Origin: Phycisphaerae bacterium
GTDB taxonomy: Bacteria > Planctomycetota > Phycisphaerae > UBA1845
Assembly (NCBI GenBank): GCA_029260075.1
Contig: JAJDDY010000002.1
Span: 1-61,937, forward strand
Direction: 5' to 3'
DNA length: 61,937 nt
In this document: one piece after another, positions 9,212 to 18,410 of the stretch
How the letters are laid out: the number at the start of each line of letters is the position of its first letter
Position numbering within the stretch: position 1 is the stretch's first letter
Translations under genes and position numbers: made by a program
The notes under the pieces: model-generated
What the model was told of the DNA's origin: nothing
What the model saw: only the letters and a program-made list of their open reading frames with translations
The model's database searches: none

Positions 9212-9736
9212 TTATCGACGTCGAATAGCGGCGCGCAAGAGAAGCGTGATGCGTTCGCAGATGAAGTTGCGGAATGAGTCGGCGGTCAGCGCTCGAATGC
9301 GCAGCATCGGTCCGCTAACTAAGTCGCCGTGAACTTCGGGACTGTGGCGTGTTTCGTGGAAGGCAATCACGTCGTTTGTAGCGGTACCCAGCAATTGGGC
9401 GCGGTGGTCGCCAACACCAAACTCGAACCGCACCTCCCGGCCTCCTTCAAGGAGGTTGGACGCATCCATCTGCATGGAAATCCCCGTCTTGGCGTACTTC
9501 TCGACGAGTTCGACGAACACAGAGACAAGTTCGTTGATGACCAAGTGGCGGAGTTGTCTAATCGGATCCTGTTTGACGGATTCTCCGACGTCGGCCGCTT
9601 CCGTTTCGCGTCTCTTGATAGCGCTAATAAGGGTGTCCAATTCTTCCTCCGCACATGGCGTAGGGGGCATGGGATCGTCAGGCGTGTTCTCCTTGACGAG
9701 CTGTCCGTATTGACTCTTCTTGGGTGGCGAACTCAT
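9212..9736 (-). CDS. Hypothetical protein
   Basis: 174 residues from ATG 9736 (MSSPPKKSQYGQ); the frame extends further upstream but the extra segment looks non-coding. The middle (EEELDTLISAIKRRE and QLRHLVINELVSVFVELVEKY) is helical; the second half (GGREVRFEFGVGDHRAQLLG) looks like beta strands, ending in an Arg-rich helix. No signal peptide or known motif is evident, so it is probably cytoplasmic. It is transcribed away from the sensor kinase at 10094, but no functional link can be claimed. Confidence 0.65.
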   Translation of the reverse strand: MSSPPKKSQYGQLVKENTPDDPMPPTPCAEEELDTLISAIKRRETEAADVGESVKQDPIRQLRHLVINELVSVFVELVEKYAKTGISMQMDASNLLEGGREVRFEFGVGDHRAQLLGTATNDVIAFHETRHSPEVHGDLVSGPMLRIRALTADSFRNFICERITLLLRAAIRRR

Positions 9737-10093
9737 TGGCACGTTCCGACGGCAGACGAACGTTTTTCGGACCCTGGGGGCGTTGTGTCTGTACCATGGC
9801 GCAGCGGACACCAGAACGACACAACGCAGACCGCAAGACGACATGCGAATCTTCGGCGTAGGCGCCCACCCTCTTGAGAAACAGCCGCGAATCGATGCAG
9901 GGTCGCAAGAACAGGCCCATGGTCGACGGATTCTTCACTTCGTTGACGACGTAGCGGCAGGGCGCTATCATCCGGCGTCCTCACGCAATCAGGTATCGGA
10001 AACATTCAGACTGGACCAACTCGGACCCTAGCGATCCGACGGGCAAGTCGAGCCCGATCCGGTCGAGTCATTTTCGTAGGTGGAGCGGTCACG

Positions 10094-11782
10094 TTGCCCA
10101 CGCTACATGTATTACAAGGGCCCGATAAGGGTCGAACCTATCATACGACATCCGAGCCGGCGATCATCGGTCGCACGTCAGATCAAATCCAACTGACGGA
10201 CCATAGTACGTCACGGCGTCACTCGGAAATCCGGCCGCGGAACGGGTCGTGGGAACTCGTCGATCTCCACAGCTCAAACGGCACTTACCTCAACGGTCAA
10301 CGCATCGTCAAACCCACCGAGCTTAAGCACGGCGATCAGATTAAGGTGGGTAGCACGCTGCTCGTGTTTAGCGGGCAGGAACAAGTCGAGAGTTTCGTCG
10401 GGGCGCAAATGATCCACGACCTCGTCGACTTAGATCTCTCATCGCCGGCCGGCGGATCGTCAATTCTCGCCGCCATCGACGCCTCGGAAGACAGCGTAAT
10501 CCTTCAACCGCCTGAGACAGCCGACGCCGTCGCGGCGTGGAATGTCGTATACAAAATCGCCGAGATGATTGGTTCGTTCGACAAGGCTGAGACGTTCCTG
10601 GAACGTGTGGCTGACATCATCTTCGATCATATGATCGTCGATCGGCTCGTGCTCTTGCTCCGCCGCGACGACGAGGATCAATTGAGTCCCCAACTCGTGC
10701 GCTATCGAACACGCGATCGCGGCGAGCGACCGAAGGTCGTGACGTCGCAGACGATCGTCAAACACGTACTCAAGTCGCACGACGGAATTCTTTGCGCCAA
10801 CGCCATGACCGACACTCGGTTTAGCGGAGAAGGGCTGCCCGACAGCATTCACCGTCTCGGATTGCGAAGCATTATTTGCGTGCCGATTGTGGCCCGCGAT
10901 CAGGTTCAGGGCGTGTTCCACCTGGACTGCTCCATGTCCCACCATACCTATACGCAAGAACAGCTGCGCTTGGTTGTGGCGATCGGACGTCTCGCCGGAA
11001 TGGCCATTGAGAACATGCGTCTCGTGGAATCTCGTTTGGAGAATGAACGCCTTGTGGCCGCCGGTGAGGCGGTGGCCTATCTATCCCACTACATCCGCAA
11101 CATTCTTCAGGGTATGCAGGGCGGCGCTGAGGTCGTCGAGCTTGGCCTGAAGAAGCAATCGTTCGATACCACGGAAACGGGTTGGGCGCTCATGCGGCGA
11201 AATCTGGACCGCATTTTCGTGCTCACCATGAACATGCTGACCTTCAGCAAGGATCGCGATCCGCGCATCGAAATGGGCCAGATCAACCGGGTTGTCGAGG
11301 ACGTGATGGAGCTGGTCCAAACACGCTGCGACGAGCGATCGGTCATGATTCTTACCGACCTCGAAGACATGCCCGCCGTACCGCTCGATCCCGAGGGCAT
11401 TCATCAAGTAATCAACAACATCGTGCTCAACGCCATCGAGGTCGCGCCGTCCAGCGGTGGACGCATCAATATCACCACGAGCTACCAACCCGACAACGGC
11501 CGCGTCGTGCTCACCATCGGCGACAACGGATCAGGCATCGCACCCGAAGACCTGGACAAAATATTCGACGCCTTCCATTCGTCCAAGGGGCACGGCGGTA
11601 CGGGTTTGGGTTTGGCCGCCGCCCAGAAAATTGTCGAGGAGCTCGGCGGCACGATCGCCGCGGTCAGTTCAGTCAACGAAGGAACGACGTTCAAGATCAC
11701 GCTGCCCTTGCAGCACGAAGAACCGGGCGATAGCGACAAGACCCACGCTCCACCACGCGGAAAGCCCAAGCGTCCCGAGTAG
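10094..11782 (+). CDS. FHA-GAF sensor histidine kinase
   Basis: 562 residues from TTG 10094 with GGTGGAG 8 nt upstream. Residues 1-95 form an FHA domain (IIGRTSD, STSRRHSEI, SSNGTYLNG), a phosphothreonine-binding module. About 150-305 is a GAF sensor domain. The kinase core follows: H-box AYLSHYIRNILQGMQGG (phosphoacceptor His in LSHY), N-box VINNIVLNAIEVAP, G1 GDNGSGIAPEDLDKIF and G2 GTGLGLAAAQKIVEE. No transmembrane helix or receiver domain is present, so it should be a soluble hybrid sensor. The FHA domain suggests input from Ser/Thr kinases; a Ser/Thr kinase is encoded at 36135. No response regulator is adjacent. Confidence 0.93.
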   Translation: MPTLHVLQGPDKGRTYHTTSEPAIIGRTSDQIQLTDHSTSRRHSEIRPRNGSWELVDLHSSNGTYLNGQRIVKPTELKHGDQIKVGSTLLVFSGQEQVESFVGAQMIHDLVDLDLSSPAGGSSILAAIDASEDSVILQPPETADAVAAWNVVYKIAEMIGSFDKAETFLERVADIIFDHMIVDRLVLLLRRDDEDQLSPQLVRYRTRDRGERPKVVTSQTIVKHVLKSHDGILCANAMTDTRFSGEGLPDSIHRLGLRSIICVPIVARDQVQGVFHLDCSMSHHTYTQEQLRLVVAIGRLAGMAIENMRLVESRLENERLVAAGEAVAYLSHYIRNILQGMQGGAEVVELGLKKQSFDTTETGWALMRRNLDRIFVLTMNMLTFSKDRDPRIEMGQINRVVEDVMELVQTRCDERSVMILTDLEDMPAVPLDPEGIHQVINNIVLNAIEVAPSSGGRINITTSYQPDNGRVVLTIGDNGSGIAPEDLDKIFDAFHSSKGHGGTGLGLAAAQKIVEELGGTIAAVSSVNEGTTFKITLPLQHEEPGDSDKTHAPPRGKPKRPE

Positions 11783-11794
11783 CGTCCTTCATAG

Positions 11795-11869
11795 CAGCCC
11801 ATCGAACAAGTGTGGCACCGGCTTCCAGCCGGTGATCCATTAGCGATTTCAGCCTCTTTATCGCGATTC
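11795..11869 (+). repeat. R1 element, partial
   Basis: CAGCCCATCGAACAAGTGTG, the R1 core palindrome, then the extended tail GATCCATTAGCGATTTC. It lies between the convergently transcribed sensor kinase and the secreted-protein gene. Confidence 0.85.
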
Positions 11870-11955
11870 GACCCGTCGTCATGGGAGAGCTCAAGGCAAC
11901 GTGCTTGCATACAAGCATTATTAGGCTGATAGCCACCGCATCATACGATCCAACA

Positions 11956-12888
11956 TCAGTCGCCCAGCGTCCGAACCGACGCCGCCATGACGATGGATTG
12001 ACCGGCCTCAAAACCATCCACCACGCCGAGCACCGTGAGCCGCCCGTAGTCGACGAGCAAGTCCGACCGAATCGACCGAATCGACACCGAAGGAAGTTCG
12101 ATACCCATTGTGGGAACGTCAATCGCGGGCGCCGTACCCTGGCTGGACATGCGCGTCGATTTTCTGTCCAACGTCACATGGTTCAGTGACCCGGTGATGC
12201 GAATCCATGTGGCCGATGAACTCTGCTTTCCGGCCCCGACCAAGATCGAAAGTCGAAGCCCGTCCGAAACCGTGCTGACGTCGGGATCGTAGGCGACGGC
12301 TTGGGTCGCGACGATGGCTTGTATGTCTGAAACGTGCGCGGACTCTGTGACTCGGACCAACGGCGTAGGCGTTCGTCGGGTCACCACGATGCGGTGTCGA
12401 TATCCACCGGACTCCGGAAACGCCACCGTATCGCCGATTGCAGGAATCACGTTCGTAGGGGTAGCGAACCAGCCGATGTCCACCGCGTAACGCTCGTCAA
12501 ACAACGCCCGGACATCCTCCAGCATGCCTAGAATCTGCGCGTGTTCATCCGCTGCGCCCTGAATGCCGTACACACCGTCAAAGAGCCGCTTGCGGGACAG
12601 GCCCAATGTATCGCACAATCGGGTCATCAGCGCGTCGACGCCATCGCTAATGGTGTCGGCCTTTGGTTGCGCTTCAGTGCTCATGGGCTCGTATAGAGCG
12701 AGAGTCTGTCGCGTGCGCTTGGCTGTCGCAGTGCTCGACGAGTGCCGCGACGGTGACACAAGCCCGGAAAGATCGCGAACATCGTATAGTTTCCACGACG
12801 TTTGCGCAGACGCCGCCGACCCCGTCGCCAACATTGACACTGCGGCGACAATCCCCAGCATTCCAGAACGTGATGGTTTACACAGCAT
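11956..12888 (-). CDS. Secreted hypothetical protein of the sigma/anti-sigma cluster
   Basis: 310 residues, ATG 12888 with GGGAG 7 nt upstream. It has a signal peptide (MLCKPSRSGM..., cleavage likely after ASA-Q at about 29). The mature start SWKLYDVRDLSGLVSP contains a YDVRDL motif frequent in planctomycete exported proteins with secretin-like N-terminal sub-domains. The rest is mixed alpha/beta (RYAVDIGWFATPTNVIPAIGD resembles a short repeat of that fold), with no catalytic motif. It is 80 bp downstream of the anti-sigma-like gene and on the same strand, so probably co-regulated with it. Confidence 0.75.
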   Translation of the reverse strand: MLCKPSRSGMLGIVAAVSMLATGSAASAQTSWKLYDVRDLSGLVSPSRHSSSTATAKRTRQTLALYEPMSTEAQPKADTISDGVDALMTRLCDTLGLSRKRLFDGVYGIQGAADEHAQILGMLEDVRALFDERYAVDIGWFATPTNVIPAIGDTVAFPESGGYRHRIVVTRRTPTPLVRVTESAHVSDIQAIVATQAVAYDPDVSTVSDGLRLSILVGAGKQSSSATWIRITGSLNHVTLDRKSTRMSSQGTAPAIDVPTMGIELPSVSIRSIRSDLLVDYGRLTVLGVVDGFEAGQSIVMAASVRTLGD

Positions 12889-12968
12889 GGTTGTTCTCCC
12901 TAATAAAACCGTTGATGGACTGATGCGTATCGTTCAGCCGACCGGAAGGTCAATCTCGCAGACTCTGT

Positions 12969-13844
12969 TCAACTCGGCGTCCTCCTTGCGGATGAGTCGC
13001 CCGACGCTAGCTGAAAGCTTCGGACCCACGAGCGCAAGGTCGGATCTTCTTCCAAGTTGGAGACGAGCGTGTACACCGTGTCGGACCACTCCGGTTCCTT
13101 CGAAAATCGCACAAGCCGTGCGAACACGGTGGATCGAAGACTCGATTCGCCGGCCCACTGCGCACAGACCACAAGCTGCTCCCGCGGACCCAATTGATCG
13201 AGGATTTGCTCAGCGACGTACGCCGATTGAAGCAACTCGCCAATGCGATGGTACGCAACGCGGCGTTGTGCCATTGACGCACCTTGTAGTAGATCGACCG
13301 CGTCGTGCGTCCGTCCGAAACGAAGCAACTCGTCGATACGCCCAAGAAATCGTCTATCGTCCGATGGGCTCATAGCCACTTGTGTACCTGGTTCGATTGA
13401 AGTGCCCGGCGACGGCACTGCGGTCGGTTCCGGGTCTTGTCGCTCCGCAACGGACAGCGACAGCACAACGCGAATGGGCAGGTACTCGCCGTCCACACCC
13501 TCACCATCGGTTGGCACCAAGTGCGTGACATGGCCCGTCTCCGTCGGTCCACGCTTCACAAGAAACCAGCCGATTACCGGGACGGCTATCAACAAGCAAG
13601 CGGCCACACGACTGAGCGCCGAGACAAGATTTCGCGATCGAACAGCGTGTGCGTGGGTGTTCGGTTCTTGAAGCAAGCTTTGGCGCAACTCGTCGTCGAG
13701 GCGGCGTATGTCCGACAGCCGACCGCGCAAGGTCGCGTCGCGACGCAGGTCGCCGCTAAGCTGAGCACGCTCGCGGTCTCCGAGTTCCTCGTCGTGGAAC
13801 AACTCGAGTTCTTCGTCAGTCCAATGTTTCGGTGGCCGAGTCAT
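12969..13844 (-). CDS. Membrane anti-sigma factor-like protein
   Basis: 291 residues, ATG 13844 after GGGGAAG. The N-terminus (WTDEELELFHDEELGDRERAQLSGDL) matches the helical sigma-binding region of anti-sigma factors, but the zinc-binding HxxxCxxC of the ZAS class is absent. One transmembrane helix (about 74-95, ACLLIAVPVIGWFLV) precedes an extracytoplasmic domain of about 195 residues, which has helical, repeat-like character (RIDELLRFGRTHDAVDLLQ). It follows the ECF sigma gene on the same strand, the usual sigma/anti-sigma pairing, though a 226-bp repeat-filled gap separates them. Confidence 0.8.
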   Translation of the reverse strand: MTRPPKHWTDEELELFHDEELGDRERAQLSGDLRRDATLRGRLSDIRRLDDELRQSLLQEPNTHAHAVRSRNLVSALSRVAACLLIAVPVIGWFLVKRGPTETGHVTHLVPTDGEGVDGEYLPIRVVLSLSVAERQDPEPTAVPSPGTSIEPGTQVAMSPSDDRRFLGRIDELLRFGRTHDAVDLLQGASMAQRRVAYHRIGELLQSAYVAEQILDQLGPREQLVVCAQWAGESSLRSTVFARLVRFSKEPEWSDTVYTLVSNLEEDPTLRSWVRSFQLASGDSSARRTPS

Positions 13845-13880
13845 CGGTCTTCCCCTAAGAACGTGCTTAAGAAGTCTCTT

Positions 13881-13951
13881 TCAGAGCCGCGCCCGTGAGG
13901 AAGCGGTCCGGCTTCAAGTGCGATAACCGCTCCCTGACAGTCGCGGCTCGG
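13881..13951. repeat. R2 palindromic repeat
   Basis: Left arm AGCCGCGCCCGTGAGGAAGC and right arm GCTCCCTGACAGTCGCGGCT pair imperfectly around a short loop. It lies between sigma and anti-sigma genes, so it would form a hairpin in a shared transcript. Confidence 0.85.
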
Positions 13952-13982
13952 TTGGAAGCACGACTTCTTGAGCACGCTCTAA

Positions 13983-14028
13983 CAGTCTTCTCAAAAAGTG
14001 TGGCACCGGCTTCCAGCCGGTGATCCAT
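13983..14028 (+). repeat. R1 intergenic palindrome (left part)
   Basis: CAGTCTTCTCAAAAAGTGTG followed by the R1 core. It shares the sigma/anti-sigma gap with an R2 copy. Confidence 0.85.
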
Positions 14029-14070
14029 AAGCTATGTCCACCTCTTTGCGCCATCGAACACCCACCCTGT

Positions 14071-14586
14071 TCAACAAGGTCCTAACGTTGTTTTCATGCA
14101 CGCACGCGCCAGGTGTAGATTGGCACGAACCGTTTGAACGGAACATTCCAAGACTTCCGCGATGTCTTTGTATTGCAGCTCCTCAATCAGACGAAGGACC
14201 ACGACAGCCCGCTGCATCGGCGGAAGCAACTCAATCGCTCGCCGCACCTGCGCGTGTCGGTCGGACACGGCGAGGTCGTTCGTGTCGATGCGCCAGGGCA
14301 CGCGACTTCGCGCCACACGCGCCCACAGCGACAAGCGTCGTCGCGTCGATCGATGCTGGTCCATCCACACACGAAGCATCGTGCGGCGCGCATAACCCCC
14401 ATGATCCGCAAGATCAGGCTTTCGCGTGAGCAACACCACCACGGTTTGCTGGACGAGATCGTCGGCGTCGTCGCGAGAACGGGTCAGCGCCATCGCCAAA
14501 CGAGCAAGACGCTGACGCAGCTCAGACCAGTCCGCCGCCGGGTTGAACTCAGGAGCTTCGGGCTTTCGCATACACTGACCCATCAT
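14071..14586 (-). CDS. ECF-family RNA polymerase sigma factor
   Basis: 171 residues. Region 2 is seen in LARLAMALTRSRDDADDLVQ and the following helix (YARRTMLRVWMDQHRS); region 4 in RRAIELLPPMQRAVVVLRLI and EELQYKDIAEVLECSVQTVR, a clear helix-turn-helix for -35 recognition. The length fits ECF factors. It directs RNA polymerase to a regulon and is probably held inactive by the membrane protein encoded next. No strong ribosome site precedes ATG 14586; ATG 14571 (MRKPEAPEF) is an alternative start. Confidence 0.92.
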   Translation of the reverse strand: MMGQCMRKPEAPEFNPAADWSELRQRLARLAMALTRSRDDADDLVQQTVVVLLTRKPDLADHGGYARRTMLRVWMDQHRSTRRRLSLWARVARSRVPWRIDTNDLAVSDRHAQVRRAIELLPPMQRAVVVLRLIEELQYKDIAEVLECSVQTVRANLHLARACMKTTLGPC

Positions 14587-14924
14587 CAGAAGTATAGACG
14601 CCGCCGAAACCGGCCCATCAAGTATATTTTCCGAAAAAGATGTGGAAGCGTGACAGCATGGCGTAGGCGCCGCCGATCCGAGCCCCGCTGGCGGAACCCT
14701 TGGGGATTGTCCAAGAAGGGATTCGTCGAACCGAGCCGCGACCGTAAGGAAGCGGTTTTCGGCGAGAAAGTCACACCGCTTCCTTACGGGCGCGGCTCGG
14801 CAAGAGGGTTCTCGTACACGTTCTCACGCGTTCGCAGCAAGAGTGTCATCCGGAACCTTGAGCAACATGTAAATGTTGCCGGACCGCAAATCGCCTCCAC
14901 CGGTGCTACAGACGCCCGCGGTTG
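14587..14924. other. Intergenic region with an R2 repeat
   Basis: Between the sigma gene and argF. It holds one R2 palindrome at 14731-14800. I see no gene. Frames across it are created by the repeat. Confidence 0.7.
14731..14800. repeat. R2 palindromic repeat, complete
   Basis: One of the best copies: CCGAGCCGCGACCGTAAGGA pairs with TCCTTACGGGCGCGGCTCGG at its other end, with AGCGG/CCGCT continuing the stem. The near-perfect inverted repeat is about 70 bp overall. Confidence 0.9.
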
Positions 14925-15845
14925 CTACTTGGTCAGAAAAACCATCAGGGCATTCTGCGCGTGCATTCGATTTTCGGCTTGGTCGAAGATGGCGGCGTTG
15001 GGCAATCGCGACGTGTCGTAGTCGATCTCTTCACCATAGTGAGCAGGCAGACAGTGCAACACGACACACTCGGGCGCGGCGATGTTCATGGTTTCGGCGT
15101 CGATGCGGTAGTTGGTGAATTTCTTTCGGCGATCTTCGGCTTCGTCCTCTTGACCCATCGACGCCCATACGTCGGTATAGACCACGTCGGCGCCGGAAGC
15201 AGCAGCGAGATCATTCGAGACCGCGATGACCGAACCCGTCTCGCGACCGATCTCGGTGGCTTGCTTGGTGACCTGCTCTTTCGGTTCGTGACCGGGTGGG
15301 GTGATGATGGTCATGTGCATGCCGACCCGCGCCGCCCCGAACATCAGCGAATGGGCTACGTTATTGCCGTCGCAGATGAAACAGCATTTGATGCCATCGA
15401 GTCGCCCCTTCCGTTCGACGATCGTTTGAAAGTCTGCCAAAATTTGGCAGGGGTGTTCGTAGTCCGACAGGCCATTGATGATCGGAACCGTCGCGTGCTT
15501 GGCGAGGTCCACCACGATGTCGTGGCCGAACACGCGGGCCATGATGATGTCCACGTAACGCGAGAGCACCAGTGCGATGTCTTCGGTGGTCTCGCGTTTT
15601 CCCAGACTGATGTCGGTCGGTGCTAGATATACGGCATGTCCGCCGAGCTTGGTCATGCCCGTCTCGAACGACACGCGCGTGCGCAGCGACGGCTTTTGAA
15701 AGATCATCGCCAGCGTTTTGCCCTTCATGGGCATGTCGCCGGAAGAGTATCCACCCGACTTCATCGTCTTGGCGAGTTCGAGAACCTGGAGAATCTCTTC
15801 ACGCGAAAAATCCAACATGGAAAGAAAATGACGAGGCTTGCTCAC
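14925..15845 (-). CDS. argF: Ornithine carbamoyltransferase
   Basis: 306 residues from GTG 15845 (GGAG 8 nt upstream). The frame extends 71 codons further but that part covers an R3 repeat and would exceed the family's usual 300-310 residues. It carries the carbamoyl-phosphate motif FQKPSLRTRVSFE (S-x-R-T-R), the HPCQ motif in YEHPCQILADFQ, and the ornithine-binding loop VVLHCLPAHYGEEID with HCLP. It converts ornithine and carbamoyl phosphate to citrulline in arginine synthesis. No other arg gene is adjacent. Confidence 0.96.
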   Translation of the reverse strand: MSKPRHFLSMLDFSREEILQVLELAKTMKSGGYSSGDMPMKGKTLAMIFQKPSLRTRVSFETGMTKLGGHAVYLAPTDISLGKRETTEDIALVLSRYVDIIMARVFGHDIVVDLAKHATVPIINGLSDYEHPCQILADFQTIVERKGRLDGIKCCFICDGNNVAHSLMFGAARVGMHMTIITPPGHEPKEQVTKQATEIGRETGSVIAVSNDLAAASGADVVYTDVWASMGQEDEAEDRRKKFTNYRIDAETMNIAAPECVVLHCLPAHYGEEIDYDTSRLPNAAIFDQAENRMHAQNALMVFLTK

Positions 15846-15960
15846 GTTGCGTACTCCATTCAAAGTAGATCGTGCATGGCGACGTATCGCCGGTTCGGCT
15901 CGAACACACTCACGCTGGGACGTGATTCCTATCTCGTCCCAATGTTCACGCAGACGGGTA

Positions 15961-16040
15961 GGGTGGCCCATGGCTTTAGCCGTGGGGGACGCGAATCGGC
16001 GCTGGATTCGACTCCCCCACTTCTGAAGAGATGGGCCACC
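15961..16040. repeat. R3 palindromic repeat, complete
   Basis: GGTGGCCCATGGCTTTAGCC at one end and CTGAAGAGATGGGCCACC at the other share the terminal inverted repeat GGTGGCCCAT / ATGGGCCACC, with GTGGGGGA / TCCCCCAC inside. It is about 80 bp long. Confidence 0.9.
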
Positions 16041-16076
16041 GAGTCCAAGATTCCTCAACGTTTTACTGACAGAGGA

Positions 16077-16640
16077 TCAGCAATCTGTTGACGAAGGATG
16101 GTTGCCCGGTGTGGCAGTTGACTCCGTCGCGTCTTCATCCCAATCCGGATCAAACCGGCTGCCGCATTCCGGGCATCTCGGTTCCGTCAGGTGCGAGAGG
16201 TTGTAGCCACATTCCTCACAATGTCCAACGCGGCGATTACGGTACTTCAGGTAGCTCTTGGTCACAAGGTAGAGGATCATCACCTGGAGAAAGGTAAACA
16301 GTATGGTTATGCTGAAATGGAGGAGCGAAACCGTCGGCGTGGGATAGAAGACGATGCTGCATAGGACGAATATCAAGACCAGGGTTGTGGGGCCAAAGAT
16401 CAGCCACATACCGATGAACGCCATCTTGGAGATACCGCCACCGATCGCCCGCCGGTACATCCATCCGGTCGAACGGATTTGCTCAATGGGATCGTACGTC
16501 GCAAACGCTCCGATCGGCATGTTGCATTTGCCGCAGACTGCGGCGGTGCTCGTCGTCGGGGTCATGCAGTTGGGACAGATGGGTGTTGCGGTGCTCTCTG
16601 ATTCGTCGTCGCGCGTGGCATCGAGGTGCGGATTTTGCAT
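16077..16640 (-). CDS. Membrane protein with two zinc ribbons
   Basis: 187 residues from ATG 16640 (GGAGG 10 nt upstream). An N-terminal ribbon CPNCMTPTTSTAAVCGKC and a C-terminal ribbon CEECGYNLSHLTEPRCPECG flank two hydrophobic helices (about 78-105 and 115-140). The C-terminal CGYxL...CPECG ribbon is common in planctomycete membrane proteins. Both ribbons should face the cytoplasm. Role unknown; zinc or nucleic-acid binding is inferred. Confidence 0.85.
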   Translation of the reverse strand: MQNPHLDATRDDESESTATPICPNCMTPTTSTAAVCGKCNMPIGAFATYDPIEQIRSTGWMYRRAIGGGISKMAFIGMWLIFGPTTLVLIFVLCSIVFYPTPTVSLLHFSITILFTFLQVMILYLVTKSYLKYRNRRVGHCEECGYNLSHLTEPRCPECGSRFDPDWDEDATESTATPGNHPSSTDC

Positions 16641-16710
16641 GTGCTGACTGCCTCCGTCGGCCGCTGACGCCAACAAGCTTCGGCGCGTCTACTAGGGAAG
16701 AAGAGCAACC

Positions 16711-16752
16711 GATCACCGGCTGGAAGCCGGTGCCACACTTGTTCAGCAGACC
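16711..16752 (-). repeat. R1 intergenic palindrome, reverse orientation
   Basis: Reads GATCACCGGCTGGAAGCCGG then TGCCACACTTGTTCAGCAG on the plus strand, the R1 left part inverted. It lies upstream of the Zn-ribbon gene. Confidence 0.85.
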
Positions 16753-16842
16753 CATACGGCTTGCTTCACCAGATTCCTACGCCTTGCTATGCCAGACCCC
16801 TACACCTTTTTTGCAGACCCCGGCGCTTTTCTTCACCAGGCC

Positions 16843-18366
16843 CTACCCCTTGCGCCAAATCGTGCCGTCCGGACGGTCTTCGAGGGTGATCTCGGCTTCG
16901 GTCAGGCGGTCGCGGATGAGGTCGGCGGTTTCGAAGTCTTTGTTCTTGCGAACGCGCTGGCGCACGTCGATGAGGATTTGCATGATGTCGTCGGTCAAGC
17001 CGTCATCGCTGGTGGTCTGCGGCGCGGGTGGATCGAGGAACAGCCCGATCAACCGGCCAAGCGATACGAAATATGTCGTGGCGACCAGTGCATCGTTCTT
17101 GGCACTGTCGCTGTCGCTCGTGTCGAGTTTTTCTTGCTCGATGAATCGGTTGACGGCCCCGGCGTAGTCGAACAACGCGGCGATCGCGCCGGCCGTGTTG
17201 AAGTCGTCGTCCATCGCCCGAGCGAACGAAGCAAACGCATCCTGAGACGCGCTCGCGAGCGACCCGTCCTGAACGTTTGCTCCGGCACCTAACCGATCGG
17301 CATTCGCGTCGGGATGTGAATCCGCAGCCACATACGCCGACGCCTCGCAAATGCGCTCGATGCGCTCGAACAAGCGGTAAAACGTAGCAAGCCCTTTGCG
17401 CTTGCTTTCGATCTCCGCCTCCGAATACTCGATGGGCCGGCGGTATTGCGTGGACAAAATGAAGAACCGAATCAACTCACCCGGATATTCGTCCAGCAAG
17501 TTGTGTAGGGTCATCTTCGACAGGGCGGCGCGCATCTCGGGGTCGGCGTCGGACTTGGAAATCTTCTTCGTATTGATCTTCGTCAAGCCGTTGTGCATCC
17601 AGTAGTTCGCGAACGGCTTGCCCGTGACGGCTTCGGATTGGGCGATTTCGTTTTCGTGGTGCGGAAAAATAAGGTCCAACCCGCCGCCGTGAATGTCGAA
17701 CGTGTCGCCGAGGTATTGCTGCGACATGGCCGAGCACTCGATGTGCCAACCCGGTCGACCCTTGCCCCACGGCGAATCGAATTTCACTTCATCCGGCTCG
17801 TCGTCTTTGGCTGCTTTCCATAGTGCGAAGTCGCCGGGGTTGCGTTTCTCAGCGCTTTGCAGATCGCGCTGACCCTCTTGATCTTCGAGGCGGCGGTTTG
17901 AAAGCTTGCCGTAATCACTATGCTTGGATACGTCGAAATACACATCTCCGCCCGAGGCGTAGGCAATGTCTTTGGCTTCGAGTTGTTTGATGATACCGAC
18001 GATTTCGCCAATGTGCTCCGACGCTTTGGGCATAAGGTCGATCGTGTCGATGCGCAGCTTGCTCATCGCGCTGAGGTAGTCTGCGGTGATCCGTTCCGCA
18101 AGCTCAAACGTGGAGACCCCTTGTTTTTCTGCTTCGATGATCAGCTTGTCGTCCACGTCCGTAATGTTGACGACCCAGTTCACTTCGTAACCGCGAAAGA
18201 CCAGATAGCGTTTGATGGCGTCGAAGATGATCGGCCCGACGGCGTGGCCGACGTGGCTTGGCTTGTAGACCGTGGGTCCGCAGAGGTAGATGCCGACCTT
18301 GCCGGGCGTGACGGGGTTGAACGGTTCCTTCTTGCGCGAGAGCGTATTGTAGACAACGATGCCCAT
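16843..18366 (-). CDS. cysS: Cysteinyl-tRNA synthetase
   Basis: 507 residues from ATG 18366, chosen because AGGAT sits about 9 nt upstream; a TTG two codons earlier is too close. The HIGH-type motif is in CGPTVYKPSHVGHAVG, the signature KMSKS-type loop in NTKKISKSDADP, and the zinc site from Cys30 (YLCGPTVY), CSAMSQQYLG and FPHHENEIAQ. It charges tRNA-Cys. ispF ends 44 bp upstream on the same strand, so the pair is probably cotranscribed. Confidence 0.97.
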   Translation of the reverse strand: MGIVVYNTLSRKKEPFNPVTPGKVGIYLCGPTVYKPSHVGHAVGPIIFDAIKRYLVFRGYEVNWVVNITDVDDKLIIEAEKQGVSTFELAERITADYLSAMSKLRIDTIDLMPKASEHIGEIVGIIKQLEAKDIAYASGGDVYFDVSKHSDYGKLSNRRLEDQEGQRDLQSAEKRNPGDFALWKAAKDDEPDEVKFDSPWGKGRPGWHIECSAMSQQYLGDTFDIHGGGLDLIFPHHENEIAQSEAVTGKPFANYWMHNGLTKINTKKISKSDADPEMRAALSKMTLHNLLDEYPGELIRFFILSTQYRRPIEYSEAEIESKRKGLATFYRLFERIERICEASAYVAADSHPDANADRLGAGANVQDGSLASASQDAFASFARAMDDDFNTAGAIAALFDYAGAVNRFIEQEKLDTSDSDSAKNDALVATTYFVSLGRLIGLFLDPPAPQTTSDDGLTDDIMQILIDVRQRVRKNKDFETADLIRDRLTEAEITLEDRPDGTIWRKG

Positions 18367-18410
18367 GTTCAACGATCCTCAGTCCGTCACGATGATCAAT
18401 GACCGCGCGC

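Noticed and set aside
14134-15021. 295-codon plus-strand frame opposite the sigma factor
   Set aside because: His/Arg-rich antisense of the sigma gene continuing through an R2 repeat.
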